Origin: Reticulascus tulasneorum
Taxonomy: Eukaryota; Ascomycota; Sordariomycetes; Glomerellales; Reticulascaceae
NCBI GenBank assembly: GCA_001557505.1
Contig: LSAX01000003.1
Location: 2,976,001 to 3,040,000 of the forward strand
Length of the DNA stretch: 64,000 bases
Direction: 5' to 3'
Positions 45,210 to 58,455 of the stretch are shown here, one piece after another (position 1 is the first letter of the stretch; each line of letters begins with the position of its first letter). A program made the translations under genes and the position numbers. The notes below the pieces were generated by a model. It ran no database searches. It was not told where the DNA came from and was given only the letters and a program-made list of their open reading frames with translations.

Positions 45210-47072
45210 CTAGAATCTATACTTGCTCTCCTTCTTCTTATCCTTCTTCTCGCCGTCGACCTTCTGCCTCTTCCTTGACTCTTGCGCAATCATCTCCGAC
45301 AGGTCTTCATCATACGACCACTTGGCGCCCAGTCCCTCTTCGCGCTTCCCGTCTTCGAACTTCCGCCGCAAATCCTCTTTGCTAATACCATCATTGTTTT
45401 GCAGAGAGTCGGGATCCAGAGCCACATCAATATCGCCAGGCTTCTTTCGCTTCCTGTTCTCATCTTCTTGGCCGAGGACAGGCACGTTTGCTCTCTGACT
45501 GTCTTTGAGGTCGTATACCTTGTCACTGCCGAAGAAGCCTTCTGCGCGTTGCTGGCGCTCTTGGATGACGGTGTACGCTGCTCGAGGGTGCGTGCTTTCT
45601 TCCGTGTCAAATCCGCGTCTCTGTTTGCGTAGATCCATCTCACCGGCCACCGACGTCTCGACTCCGTGGCCAGGATAATCAGTTGGTACTGAACTGATAA
45701 CGCCGCCCGGAGTCTCGAGACCGCTGGGGGTTTCGAGGCCGCCAGGGGCGTCTTCCTCGTCCTCGTCTTCGGATTCCTCTTCAGACTCTTCTTCCTCTGA
45801 CTCCTCATCCCGCGGTTGCAGCTCTCCCCAAAGAGTCTTCTCGACAGGCTCGCCGGAGGGTAATTGCGCTGCCGTGGTTCCCTGAGGCTGAATTGGCATA
45901 CCGTTTTGACCGGTCAGTCCAAAAACATCTCCGCCGTACAAGGGCCTGTTGAACTCATCCACAGGTGGCTTGCCCCAACCTCCTGGGTGGAAACCCCACG
46001 AGCCTCCTGGTGGAGGTGGGGCATTGAGTCCGGGAATCTTGAGGGTAGGGTAAGAGGGTGGCGGTCCAAATCGCTGCTGGTTGATGAGCCATGGCGGCGG
46101 GGCGCCGGGTGGCATTCCTAGCGCGTCTTTGGTGCCTTCACTCAGGTCACCAGGTCGGAAGTGTTGGAAGTCAACCTCACTCTCCTTGCCCTCATAATAC
46201 ACTTCGCCAAACCTTGTGAGCTCAGGCTTTGTCTGGAAGCGGAAGAAGGCATCATAAAGTCTCTGATAGTCGATATCCAGTTTCCCCATCTTCGGCGCCA
46301 CTCGCTCCCGCTGCTTTTGCTTCAGGGTCTGGGCTTCCTGCTTCTCCAGCACAGCGTCTCGCATCTCCGTGATTCCGGTTTCCGCAATGAACTTGGGTAA
46401 CCTGAAAGGAGCCTTCTCGATACCTCTCTTGGACGAAAGATATTCTCTTTTGAGCGACCAGTGCGGCGGAACCGGCACAACATTGCGCTGAGCCTTTATC
46501 TGAACCAGTAATCGCGGATCCGAAGATGACACATCTTGCCACTCTACAACCTCCGGTATCTTTACCAATGCCTTAAGCTCCGCTATGGAGAGCTTGTTGA
46601 GTTGCTTTCTCTTTTTCTTTGATAGTCTGGGTTGTCCCGCCTCTTGATCTTCGTCGGGTAGATCGTCGTCGTCGCCGAAGAAAACCTCTCCCTGATTACC
46701 AGCGTTGGCTTCTTTGGCAATCTCATCTTCCTCCAGGGAACCAAACTTTTCGAAGATACTTTTGTACATAGCAAACGCCTCGTCGTCAGGGTCATCCGGG
46801 TTGTCGGAGTTCTCAAGGCTTGGCCCATCAGTCCGGATGTTGTCCGTAGCATCGGAAACTTTCTTCACCTCGAGATCCGCGCCATCTGCCTCTTCGGCTT
46901 TTGCCTCCTTCGGCTGTTCATCAGCACTTTCGGGAACTGGAGTAGTCTGCGCGTGGTCAGTCATAATGAATGATACGCTCTGCCTTGAAGAACCCACATC
47001 TGCCTGAGGTTTCTTCTGCTCCTTCTTCTTTGCCCGCCGCATCTGATTCTTCGTCATTTTTGGGGCCGCCAT
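45210..47072 (-). CDS. SF3B2: Splicing factor 3B subunit 2 (Cus1/SAP145)
   Basis: A single exon of 620 residues starting MAAPKMTKNQMRRAKKKEQK. After an acidic N-terminus the DUF382 domain runs ~165-300: LSKKKRKQLNKLSIAELKAL, VVEWQDVSSSDPRLLVQIKA, VPPHWSLKREYLSSKRGIEK, MGKLDIDYQRLYDAFFRFQT. The Pro-rich PSP motif follows at ~305-370 (FRPGDLSEGTKDALGMPPG, PPPWLINQQRFGPPPSYP, FNRPLYGGDVFG). The C-terminus is acidic then Lys-rich, ending KKESKYRF. SF3B2 is a core U2 snRNP SF3b protein that contacts pre-mRNA near the branch site and binds SF3B4. The length matches fungal orthologues. The gene is intronless. Confidence 0.95.
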   Translation of the reverse strand: MAAPKMTKNQMRRAKKKEQKKPQADVGSSRQSVSFIMTDHAQTTPVPESADEQPKEAKAEEADGADLEVKKVSDATDNIRTDGPSLENSDNPDDPDDEAFAMYKSIFEKFGSLEEDEIAKEANAGNQGEVFFGDDDDLPDEDQEAGQPRLSKKKRKQLNKLSIAELKALVKIPEVVEWQDVSSSDPRLLVQIKAQRNVVPVPPHWSLKREYLSSKRGIEKAPFRLPKFIAETGITEMRDAVLEKQEAQTLKQKQRERVAPKMGKLDIDYQRLYDAFFRFQTKPELTRFGEVYYEGKESEVDFQHFRPGDLSEGTKDALGMPPGAPPPWLINQQRFGPPPSYPTLKIPGLNAPPPPGGSWGFHPGGWGKPPVDEFNRPLYGGDVFGLTGQNGMPIQPQGTTAAQLPSGEPVEKTLWGELQPRDEESEEEESEEESEDEDEEDAPGGLETPSGLETPGGVISSVPTDYPGHGVETSVAGEMDLRKQRRGFDTEESTHPRAAYTVIQERQQRAEGFFGSDKVYDLKDSQRANVPVLGQEDENRKRKKPGDIDVALDPDSLQNNDGISKEDLRRKFEDGKREEGLGAKWSYDEDLSEMIAQESRKRQKVDGEKKDKKKESKYRF

Positions 47073-47898
47073 TGTGATGGATTGTTGAATCGCGACGTGT
47101 AAGGGTTCTTCGGTGTCAGGACTTGGATTATGGTGTAGAAAAAGAGTCCAGCAAAGATCACCCGTTTAGGGTCTGGCTGCATTCGCGTGACGAAATGTCC
47201 GTCAAGCGGTACACGGAAAGAGAAACGAAAAGGATGGAGACAGATGTGAAGACGAGTCGTCTGCAAACCAAGAGACTCGAAAGTTGCCTGGGTGTCCTGG
47301 GGTCACGACAGCCTCGCGGAAACTTTTGGAGATTGAGTGAAGGTCGCAAAATTCGGAAGGCGGCGAAAGAGTTGATCCATATGCACACTACTGCGCCGGT
47401 TGGCCGGGACCCATATGATAAGTACCTACCTTAGTGATCCTCGGACCAGCTGATGGAAAAGAAGTCGCAGGCAGTATGGGTACCGAAGTACCTTATCTTA
47501 CAGAAGTAGTTAGTGGCCTGCACCAGTACGAGGCACCCCCTAGCCCCTGGGCTTTACAGTGGGTTGGCCAAGTTAAACAGGCCAGTCCCACGCGCTGATG
47601 CAACACCGTGGCGTTCGGATCTGCCAAGTTCGTTTTACTTTTAAATCTTTCATTACAATTCAAACAGAACTGCGTCTGCACCTGCAGTAACACGAATACT
47701 GAGTCTTACAGACGTCGCATCTACAGTTCGCTCTGTCTATGCCAATGCGATTCTGTCACGATTTGAATCCTTCCTACTCATAGCACAGGAGACAATGTCC
47801 AGGTACTTGAATTAAACCATCTGGCGCATTCTTTGCTGCGTTCGTCGCTCGTTTAATCCCCCACCTCGCCCCTGTCTTAAATCGACGACATCCGCGGC
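47073..47898. promoter_or_regulatory. Divergent promoter region between SF3B2 and the transporter gene
   Basis: About 825 nt between two outward-facing genes. The recurrent palindromic word appears as AGTACCTACCTTAG near 47421-47434 and as GGTACCGAAGTACCTTATC near 47479-47497. No convincing ORF. Confidence 0.45.
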
Positions 47899-49663
47899 AT
47901 GCCTCACTCCACTACCTCTGGCCCTTCGATGCGCTCATCCTCTCAAAATCGCAAGACGTCGCACTCGAAGCTCAACGGGGACACAGGCGAGGAATCGAGT
48001 CACGGCATGGAGAAGTTTCCGGATCACATCGATTCTCACTTCACGAATGGCGCGAGATCTGCAAGTCCCGGGAAACCGGCGAACGGATATTTGAATGGAG
48101 GAGGCGCAACTTCGGGCGAGCGCTGGGCCCCTAGGAGAGAGAGTAGTCAGACTCGAGCGGTGAGATGGGGTCCTGCAGGGCAGCCGACCACCACATATGG
48201 TCATGGCAGACAAAAGAGCCTCGGCGACGCCCTTCGAACGATACGAACTCGACAGGGTAGTGTCAGTCAGAACGCTCAGGAGATAGCCGATGCGCTGAAG
48301 GCTCCTGTCTCTCCAAAGCTGATTGTAAGGCGCCTGACTCGCAACCTGGGAGCAACGCATTATGCTAACCATGCAATGTTAGATGCTTTGTGTGATGTGG
48401 TACGCATCATCCGCTCTGACGAACACCTCATCGAAATCGATCTTGACGGCTTTCGACATGCCGGCCACCCTTACGCTTGTACAATTCGCCTTTGTGGCAT
48501 CGTTCTGTCTGTTCTTCTCCTGGCTCGCCTCCGTATTCCCCAGCCTGAAGACGACGGTGCCCGCCCTAAAACACTCGATTCGATATCCTTCCCGAGACGT
48601 GATTGTGACAACTCTGCCTCTGGCCGCGTTCCAGATCTTCGGCCATCTTCTGAGCTCGACAGCTACTTCAAAGATACCAGTTTCGCTTGTACACACAATC
48701 AAGGGGCTCTCGCCGCTGTTCACTGTGCTAGCATACAGACTGATCTTCAACATTCGGTACCCGAGAAACACGTATCTCTCCTTGATACCGCTAACTCTTG
48801 GGGTGATGCTGGCGTGTTCGGGAAAGCACAAGTTCGGCGGAGAAATGTTGGGAGTCATATATGCCCTGCTTGCTACGATCGTTTTCGTAACCCAGAACAT
48901 CTTCTCGAAACGACTCTTCAATGAAGCAGCCAAGGCGGAAGCCGAAGGAATGTCAGCCCGGTCGCAGAAGCTCGACAAGTTGAACTTGCTCTGCTATTCC
49001 TCGGGGATGGCTTTTGTTCTCACGGTCCCCATTTGGTTTTGGAGCGAGGGCATAGGGATTATAAAAGATTTTTATCACGACTACTCGGTGGATCTCAACA
49101 GCGGTGCTGGAGCATTTGACCACGGCAGACTGACTATGGAATTCATCTTCAACGGCACTTTTCACTTTGGCCAGAACATACTGGCCTTCATTCTCCTGTC
49201 ACTGGTCTCTCCAGTGAGCTACTCAGTCGCAAGTCTCATCAAGCGAGTCTTCGTCATTGTCATTGCAATCATATGGTTCCAGAACCCCACAACCTCGCTG
49301 CAAGCCGTCGGCATTGCCTTGACATTTCTTGGTCTGTACCTGTACGACCGAACACACGAAAACAGCAAGGCGGATCGCAAGGCTCGTATGATGGAGATCA
49401 AGGAAGAGCCACTTCTACCGCTCAACACCAAAGATGCATTGGCTGCGAGCCAATCGGCTCCCGTCTTCGAAAGTCCCTTGGTTTCGTCGGGCTCCTTTCC
49501 ACCATACATGAACGGCTATGCTATGCCTAATGGCGACGATCGTAAAAAGACGGATGATGCGACGACTGGCCGAGCTCGTGGGACTAGTAGTGCCGCTTGG
49601 CTCGCCCCGGGCACGAAACAGGAAGACACCTGGCGTTTCGGGGACAGGCAGGCGGTCATGTAA
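47899..49663 (+). CDS. Triose-phosphate/nucleotide-sugar-type transporter (Sly41-like, DMT superfamily)
   Basis: Exons 47899-48324 and 48383-49663 (58-nt intron, GTAAGG donor, GCTAAC branch, GTTAG acceptor) give 568 residues. The first ~140 residues are hydrophilic and Ser-rich. The membrane domain starts in exon 2 at MLCVMWYASSALTNTSSKSI and shows about ten helices, including TLTLVQFAFVASFCLFFSWL, VSLVHTIKGLSPLFTVLAYR, YLSLIPLTLGVMLACSG and ALLATIVFVTQNIFSKRLF. Its end carries SPVSYSVASLIKRVFVIVIA. These match the TPT family (SLC35E-like); yeast Sly41 is an ER/Golgi member. The substrate is not predictable from sequence. The C-terminal tail is hydrophilic. Confidence 0.87.
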
Positions 49664-50010
49664 CATTGTGTGTTCGAATAGGAATGGTAGTCATGATGTT
49701 TGTACGAGGCATTCGGTGGTATGTGCCCATGTTACACACACAGTTTGGTCAGACATCGATCGGGCTGCTCCGAACGCAGAGGTGATCTGCGAATCACTAC
49801 ATTAGCTCAGGATTTTATGTTGGCATGGACATAGACGGGAAAGGCGTTTTAGGTGCAGAAGTTTTGGAGAGCTCAGACGGGCTTCTGACCATGCATTGGA
49901 TGGACTATAGGAAACTCATCGGGCCATAGACAGCGCGCATATACTTTTTTCGCGCAATAGACATGTTTCCGGGATATTTTATAACTTGACTTGGGTATCG
50001 TTCTGCGGCA
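49664..50010. other. Convergent intergenic region
   Basis: About 350 nt between the transporter and ORC5 3' ends; nothing recognisable besides presumed terminators. Confidence 0.4.
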
Positions 50011-51557
50011 TTAGTCAATAAGCCACTCCTCGACCTCGACTCCTATACTCCTTCCCACGCCACGAATGACCTCCCAGCCGACGTTGATCCTCCACTTCCC
50101 TCCCCTGTCTGTCATATCGCCACCGGTGCCAGCTCTCACAAGCAACCGAAGACTAGCCAGGGTGGAGATAGCCATGCCAATGTCCCCGTCCAGTCCGCCG
50201 GCTCCGATGCCGCCGCTACCAACCCACTCTGTCCGCACTGCAGCGAATATAGCCATCATGCGCTCTAACACAAAAGCATGGGCGCCGAGCAATTTTCGCG
50301 CAATCTTGCGGTGCTTACTACGCGGGCCCCTCTTTAAAACCGTTGCGCCTCCACGCTTCCGTCGCCCAAGGTGATATGTTGAGAACAAAGTCAGGTCGTG
50401 GCGCGCAGCGTTATGGGAGGCCAGATAGGCTGCTAGGAGAAGCAACCGGGCGGTCGTGGGCAGAAGGGTTGACAAGTCCGCAGCCCCTTGGGCTGGCTGT
50501 TTCGCAGGTGCTGTTGGCCCATGCCCGTTGGCAACCGTGTTGACCTTCTGGGCGATGATGCTGGGGTTCAGCAACCCTTCGTCCTGGAAGTGGACGCGCG
50601 AAGCAATCAACAGCTTGGAGAAATCTCGGGGACCATGCGTGCCGGCAAGAATTGGCGCTGTAAAGCGTGGCCAGAGCGCATCGCAGCTGTGTTGGAAGGA
50701 AGGTAGTGTTCGCGAGGCGGATTTGGTGAGGGTATCGCAGACCGCTCCGCAGAAGCGTACCCATAGATCTTTCGTTTCCTGCTCGGTTGTGGTCGGAACT
50801 GGAGCAGGCGGGGTAATTGAGAGGATCTTGACGAATTCGGACTTGTCGTAGTTGGTGAATTGGACATGTGGCACGTAGGATGTTCGGAGGAAGCCAGCTT
50901 GGGGGAGAGTGGCTATGAAAACGCAGGTCAAGCAAGGAATCTAGATGGTATTAGAGGAGACGGAAGCAGGGCATGGAAAGGGGCTACTCACAATTTCGGG
51001 CAATCTTGCCAGAGCAGGAAGCAAGGTTGGGGGGGCATCTTTTTGCCGATCAATCGAGTCGAAGACAAGAACAAAGCTCCAACCATCTGGCCGCTGTGTA
51101 TACTTGAGCATCTTGGAGAGCTCCACCGTCAATTGGGACAAGGTCTCGCATTTCCTCGTGGCTGCATCCCACTGAAGCGCGTCTGCTACAGCCGCAACTG
51201 TTCGTTCGAACAAATGCCTTCCCGTCACACATTGTACTGAGTTCACAATGGCGTAACTCAGCCTGTTTCCATCGTCACCGTCGTCACGTGTCGATTCGGT
51301 CAGGGTCTGCAGCAAGGCGGCGGTGACGCTGGACTTTCCGGTCGCTTCTGTCCCGTAGACTACTAAGTTTTGGCAATGTGCTGCATTCGGCTATAGAGTA
51401 GTCAGAGACCCTTCGTCTGGACTCGATATGATAGGCCGCCTACATGAAGGAGAGTCGCTAAGGAGCGTACTTGGAGATCTCGGCAAGGGAATGTCTGGAG
51501 GAGAGGGGACAGAATCACTTCCTCTGGGAGCTGGAAGAATGACCCCATGGCGACCAT
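50011..51557 (-). CDS. orc5: Origin recognition complex subunit 5
   Basis: Exons 51557-51444, 51390-50992 and 50940-50011 give 480 residues, or 477 from the ATG at 51548. All three junctions are phase 0 (GTAGGC and GTGAGT donors; CTATAG and ATCTAG acceptors). The N-terminus reads LPEEVILSPLLQTFPCRDLQ, followed by the Walker A segment VVYGTEATGKSSVTAALLQ and a Walker-B-like strand WSFVLVFDSIDRQKD. Then VPHVQFTNYDKSEFVKIL and the winged-helix-like C-terminal region (RLLLLAAYLASHNAARHDLT, HAFVLERMMAIFAAVRTEW). Orc5 is an ATP-binding subunit of the complex that marks replication origins. The length fits fungal Orc5. Confidence 0.93.
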
Positions 51558-52482
51558 ATGCTGCTTCTGGCTTGCAAGGTAGCCAACATAAGGTAACGAT
51601 CAATCAATTCCCAAAATATCGGTTCAGGCTTGCAGGGTAGCAACCTCCTCACGTTAAGTAGCTACCGGGTTAAGGTAGGTAGTCAACCACTAGGTAGTTA
51701 TTATGTAAACTGCTTTTCCAGAATATCGCACGCGGCAGGCCGTCCAGTGGAAACGCGAAGTCAAGTGACTGCATATTATGTAATCACCAGTTGCATACGC
51801 AGTGTAGGAAGCCCCGATAGTTGCCTAAGGTCTGATTTGTTTCTTGTCCAAGCAATTAGGAAATTACAGAACTCGTCGCAGTGGTACGTAATCCTTCCAA
51901 AGCTGAACCAGACATCTCTGGAAAGAAGCCATCTACGTATGCCGCAGCCCTAGTCCCGCGTTGCGTCGATATCACTTTCTTGGATACGGGTCCCCTTGTC
52001 AGAACTTCGTGGACGCGCAACATGTTACCCAAAAGGGACTGATTTATGTGGCTGAGCTCCGCTGGACGGCATTTACCAGTTAATAAAACGCGTTGGAAGG
52101 GTTGGCCTAGGCTGCTTTTTAGTGCAGCGGGGTCTTGATCAGACATTTGGACTCATCATTGATCTGCTGAGTCAAAACTGCTTGCATTTCACACAAACAA
52201 AGCGTATACATACCATATACGTGCCCAAACCACACACTTTCGCAACGTGTCGCTCGCGCCCCATATTCAGCATCTCGACATCTACTTCCCGATAGTTCAA
52301 TTTTCATACATTCAAGATTAAGGCTCCCCTTGCCCTTGTTGCCAGTCCACACGACGGAACGCCCCGGGGCACAGCCTGCTCAGCCTTATCAGTACTACAT
52401 ACATACCCTGACTTCCCATTACAAAGCTTGGTTGGCTGGCTGGCATACGACTTGGGGCCTCAGAATGACATAATCTCTAAAC
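51558..52482. promoter_or_regulatory. Divergent region between orc5 and the Zn2Cys6 gene
   Basis: About 925 nt. It contains GTTAAGGTAGGTAGTC near 51669-51684 and ACTAGGTAGTTA after it, related to the recurring palindromic word. A GGCTGGCTGGC run lies near 52434-52444. No convincing ORF. Confidence 0.45.
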
Positions 52483-54018
52483 ATGTTAACGCCCCGAGAA
52501 CTCAGTCCGCCATCGGAACGGGCTTATCATTCAAAACGACCTCATAAGAAGTCAAGATCTGGATGTAAAAACTGCAAGACCAGAAAGGTCAAATGCGACG
52601 AAGCCCACCCGGCTTGCCGCAACTGCGTGCTGCGGAAAGCGGACTGCATCTATCCTCCCCCGAGTTCCGCTCAAGATCAACATGATCAATCCGAATCATC
52701 ACCGTCACAACCTTCTCATTCTCCAGTGGTGTCAAGGGGGCACTCGCCGGCGTTCAGCACTGATAGTGGCGATTTCAACGTTCTCGTAACAGAACCGCTC
52801 TTCAGTCCGTCGAGTGACATTGATTCGACCGACCTGAGATTGCTGTGGTTTTATACCACCACTTCTTTCACGTCGTTCGCAACCCAGGCCGGGAGGGAGT
52901 CCCGGACCGATGACATCCTCAGGGTCAAAATTCCTCAGGCAGCATTCGCGAATCCGTTTCTGATGAACTGCCTCTTTGGGCTTTCTGCTCTGCACCTCCA
53001 GTCTCTTAATCAGGACATTGATCCCTCGCGGGTCATGCGATACCGGGCCCAGGCTTTTGAGGGCTATCGTAAAGCCATCGAAGAGGCCAAACCCGACTCC
53101 TATGCGGCTCTCATTGCCTGCTCTCTAATGCTCACGGCCCTGTCGGCACAGATGTTCCGTGAAGAAGACACCAAGGAACTTTACATCGTGGACTGGATGA
53201 TTGTATGGAGGGGCATCGGTCTTATCATAGATCTCATCAGTCCTCAGAAACTTTGGGAGTCGGGCATGGCCGAGCTATTCTTCAGGCCGAAGATTGACCT
53301 GAACAGAGCCTCCCTTCATATCCCCAACAATCTTTTGTTTATGGTCTCGTCCATCTCGATCACAGACCCCGAATATGCAGATGTGCAGACGTACTATGAC
53401 ACGCTCAAATATCTCGGCTCTCTGTACTCGGAGCTTATGGACGGTTTTGGCCCCATAATGAGCCTTCGTATTATCACCTGGTTCACCTTTCTACCCAACG
53501 AGTTTGTCGAGTTCTCCCGCCAAAGACGGCCACGCGCCTTGATTATCCTGGCTCACTATTTGATGTTCATGAAACTCATCGAAAAGCTATGGTGGGTTCG
53601 AGGTATAGGAAACCGGCAAATCCGTGGAATCGATAACTATCTCGGCGAAAGATGGCGGTCTCATTTAAGTAGGCCCCTTCTGGCTCTTGATGCTCCCAAT
53701 ATTGTGGAGGTCGCCAGACTGCTTCTGGACGACCCGGAATGGACGCCCCCTGATAATGCGGACCCGTTCGAGGGCGATTCCCGGGATCCGCGCGCCAAGT
53801 CACTTACATGGGTTGATAACTCAGGAAAGAAACTGAACGTGGTGAATCTCCTTGCCCCGGGGAAAAAGGGGGGAAACACAAATCCAGCTTCCGGGCTCAC
53901 GGAATTCAGCGGCAGCAACTTCCCCCCGCAGCAAGATATGGATCCGAGGGTAGGGGCTTATAACGAACTTGACTTGGAACCTATAGGCCTGGGGCTTGAG
54001 AATGTTACCTTTGAGTAA
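52483..54018 (+). CDS. Zn2Cys6 fungal transcription factor
   Basis: A single exon of 511 residues. The zinc cluster at residues ~28-55 (SGCKNCKTRKVKCDEAHPAC then RNCVLRKADC) follows the pattern C-x2-C-x6-C-x6-C-x2-C-x6-C. It is preceded by a basic KRPHKKSR patch. A Ser/Pro/Gln-rich linker leads into a helical regulatory region (LLWFYTTTSFTSFATQAGRE, FLMNCLFGLSALHLQSLNQD, YAALIACSLMLTALSAQMF). This layout resembles the sterol-regulator (Upc2-like) type of small zinc-cluster proteins. The binding site and target pathway are unknown. It is tail-to-tail with a secreted esterase gene, which alone is not evidence for regulation. Confidence 0.9.
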   Translation: MLTPRELSPPSERAYHSKRPHKKSRSGCKNCKTRKVKCDEAHPACRNCVLRKADCIYPPPSSAQDQHDQSESSPSQPSHSPVVSRGHSPAFSTDSGDFNVLVTEPLFSPSSDIDSTDLRLLWFYTTTSFTSFATQAGRESRTDDILRVKIPQAAFANPFLMNCLFGLSALHLQSLNQDIDPSRVMRYRAQAFEGYRKAIEEAKPDSYAALIACSLMLTALSAQMFREEDTKELYIVDWMIVWRGIGLIIDLISPQKLWESGMAELFFRPKIDLNRASLHIPNNLLFMVSSISITDPEYADVQTYYDTLKYLGSLYSELMDGFGPIMSLRIITWFTFLPNEFVEFSRQRRPRALIILAHYLMFMKLIEKLWWVRGIGNRQIRGIDNYLGERWRSHLSRPLLALDAPNIVEVARLLLDDPEWTPPDNADPFEGDSRDPRAKSLTWVDNSGKKLNVVNLLAPGKKGGNTNPASGLTEFSGSNFPPQQDMDPRVGAYNELDLEPIGLGLENVTFE

Positions 54019-54291
54019 CTACTTGTTTGGGATATATTGGTAGTCCAAGGGCTGGGCTACGCTTGTCAATTTGGGCAGCATCAGGCTCGGGGGGGGCACA
54101 TGGGGCTTCTGTACGGCGTTGGTCACATACCCGCATGAATTTATCGTTTTCAAATCTCGACGGACCTTATCCTGTTGTTGGTACTGTGTACAACCGAGAC
54201 TTAGGCTATGTACAATAAACCTTTTGCACCTCACTCGGGGATGGACATGATAACTTCCCACGCGGACCATATTCTTGCTTGACGGTCTTGT

Positions 54292-55339
54292 CTAAAGCCC
54301 AAACCAGATTTCGCTCGCCGTCAAATTAGACGGCACAGAGTGGCCCACGCCTGTCCCATAAATCCCTTGGACGTTCTCCCCATAGTTGTCAGTCTTGTAG
54401 TTCCTTTCCGGGGAGTTTGTGAGCGAGCTGGTTGGCGTCTGGCTGACATTGAACACATTGGTCCACTGCTTGATCGTTTCCATGTAGTTGTTCGAATTGA
54501 TGGTGCCGTCGGCGCTGCCGTGCCAAATCTGCATCCTCGGACGCCTGCCCGTATATCCGGGATACATGTTGCGCACAACGTTGCCCCATGCCTCGGGCGT
54601 CGCGCGCGACTGGCCGCCGGAGCAGGTATTGTTCCACTGGTCGACGCCGCCGGAGGAGGAGACGAAGCAGCCCGCTGCGACTCCGCTATAAAGAGAGACG
54701 GCGGAGATGAGCTCAGGGTAGGTTGCTGCCAGGACGTTGGACATCATTGCTATTAGAACATTAGTATACATGGCCGTTAATCCGGTGCGGAACGACATAC
54801 CCCCGGAGCTGCCGCCGGTGACGAAGACCTTGCTTGAGTCGACCTTGTACTTATCCATGGCGTACACGATCATATTGGCGATGGCTTGGGAATCACCACC
54901 GCCGAGATGACTCAGGGATCTCTTGCTGGACACGTCCCAGCAAGTCCCGCTGTTCGGACTGCAGACAGAAACTTTAGACCAACGTCCATTGAGAATAGGA
55001 GAGAGCTAGCTACCTGCTCGGCCAGATAGTGACGTAGCCCTTCTTGTCAGAGCCCTGCTTCCATGGGATTTTGTTGTTCTGGAAATACGACTGTGCCGTG
55101 GACTGGCACGAATGGATGACAACAACTATGGCCGGATTCGGCTTGACGTTGTCTGGGACATAGATGTACCTACACGGGTTTGGTCAGCAAACTTGCTTTT
55201 GAAAAGATGAGCAGTGACCTTACATTTGAACCTTGGCCGTTGCGTTGTTGGGATACTGGACCTGCTGAAGCTGAGCTGCCATTGTAGCCGTGGCCATGAA
55301 GGCCCCGACAATACTAAAAAGCAACATGCTGAAGATCAT
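54292..55339 (-). CDS. Secreted CE1-type esterase (acetylxylan/feruloyl esterase-like)
   Basis: Exons 55339-55224, 55169-55014, 54958-54801 and 54749-54292 give 295 residues. A signal peptide (MIFSMLLFSIVGAFMATATM) is followed by VQMYIYVPDNVKPNPAIVVV, IHSCQSTAQSYFQNN and the catalytic serine elbow VFVTGGSSGAMMSNVLAATY. Candidate Asp and His are in HGSADGTINSNNY and GTGVGHSVPS. This is the PHB-depolymerase-like fold of family CE1 acetylxylan esterases; no C-terminal carbohydrate-binding module is visible. It would deacetylate xylan outside the cell, though feruloyl esterase is possible. Intron 3 (54800-54750) is 51 nt without an in-frame stop and sits between GGSSG and the AMM residues. Confidence 0.9.
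54750..54800 (-). other. 51-nt stop-free intron inside the esterase nucleophile motif
   Basis: Donor GTATGT at 54800, branch ACTAATG, acceptor CTAATAG ending at 54750. The length is divisible by three and lacks stops, so retention would insert 17 residues (SFRTGLTAMY and flanks) into the GGSSGAM elbow. Confidence 0.85.
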
Positions 55340-56040
55340 CTATACCAAATCAAACACTAACGATGAATTCAACTAATATCGGATGAAGAAGCTTGGTGGC
55401 ACGAAAGCAAACCTCTTGGCACCGCCTCGAAGCAGCTATGAACTATTATATAGGCCATCTCAACCTAGGTAGGTGGGAACTGTGCTGACCTGAGGAAGAT
55501 CAAGCTTTCCCCCGCACATACGGGACCAATATGTAATAATGACCCCAGGTCGCAATTAAAGAAAATGGAACATGGGCGTCACTTGACCTTTCGGGAGTCG
55601 TCGCGGCTAAACAGACCTTCAGCAGACCACAAGTGCCTAATGGCCACGCTATTTAGACGGAAGACATTGAACTTTGCATGGTAAGATGGGAACTGGCCTT
55701 GAAGACCGGAAGGAATAGCTCTCCGAATCAAGTCTTGCCGTGCGAGCCGATCGAATGGGGCTCTGGCGGCAACGAAGACGAGCCTCTCATCGACTTCTCA
55801 CGGACCTAATGTATCGTAATGAGAAATTCAAGTCAGCCTGGATGAAGGGCATCACCATTGCAGAGCAAAAGATCGGGAACTACAGGAGGAATTATGTTGA
55901 TTTCTTGGTACACAGCTCACAAAAGAGACTTAATTGAGCTAAGAAGAAACCTCCCCGGTCCAGCGTTCCTCACTCTATACACAGGCCAGAACCACCAGCT
56001 TCCCCGTCGCATCTAACTAGGTATTTAATGCATGGGTTGT
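55340..56040. other. Intergenic region between the esterase and ATP2
   Basis: It holds the esterase promoter and the 3' end of ATP2 (both minus strand). CAACCTAGGTAGGTGGG at 55461-55477 is another copy of the recurrent word. No convincing ORF. Confidence 0.4.
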
Positions 56041-57975
<1,935 letters not shown>

Positions 57976-58455
57976 CTTGACAGATGACAGAGAGCGATTG
58001 CAGATGGGAGTGGAGAGGTGATGGTTGAAATTGAAGGAGGACTATTGAGGAAGTGAGCAGTTTTGCTCGGAAACCACGCTTCATCGGTTAGAGCTTTCCT
58101 CAGAGTCACGTGACTGCCTCATCTCAATTCCAGGCAAAAATTTGGTTTGCGCTAGACCGGAATTGTTCGGGTGCTCTCAGCTTTGCCGGGAAAATGCCGG
58201 GTTGAATATGGCCCATCTCCACCTGATTGCGGGTTTGGGTCTACACATTGAGATCCAGCAAGTAATGGGCTGTATTTACGGATGGAATTTGGGCAGTGAT
58301 CTTTGTTTATTTGGATGCTCTGTGTTTGCGCCCTCAGAGGAGCTCACAGGCCGGGCCCAGTACAGAAGGCACCTCCGTTGGGATGGTATTTAACGGATGA
58401 GACAGCGAGGCAGTCTTCTATGTACATATGCACCTCCAATCTTTGTACAACCCGA
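57976..58455. promoter_or_regulatory. Promoter region of ATP2 with a TCACGTGA box
   Basis: About 480 nt between ClpX (3' end) and the ATP2 start. A perfect 12-nt palindrome AGTCACGTGACT lies at 58104-58115, about 130 nt upstream of the ATP2 start codon. TCACGTGA is the core bound by Cbf1-type bHLH factors; function here is inferred from position. Confidence 0.55.
58104..58115. promoter_or_regulatory. E-box palindrome AGTCACGTGACT
   Basis: A perfect dyad around CACGTG upstream of atp2. It matches the Cbf1/centromere-promoter-factor type of site by sequence; no binding is shown. Confidence 0.5.
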
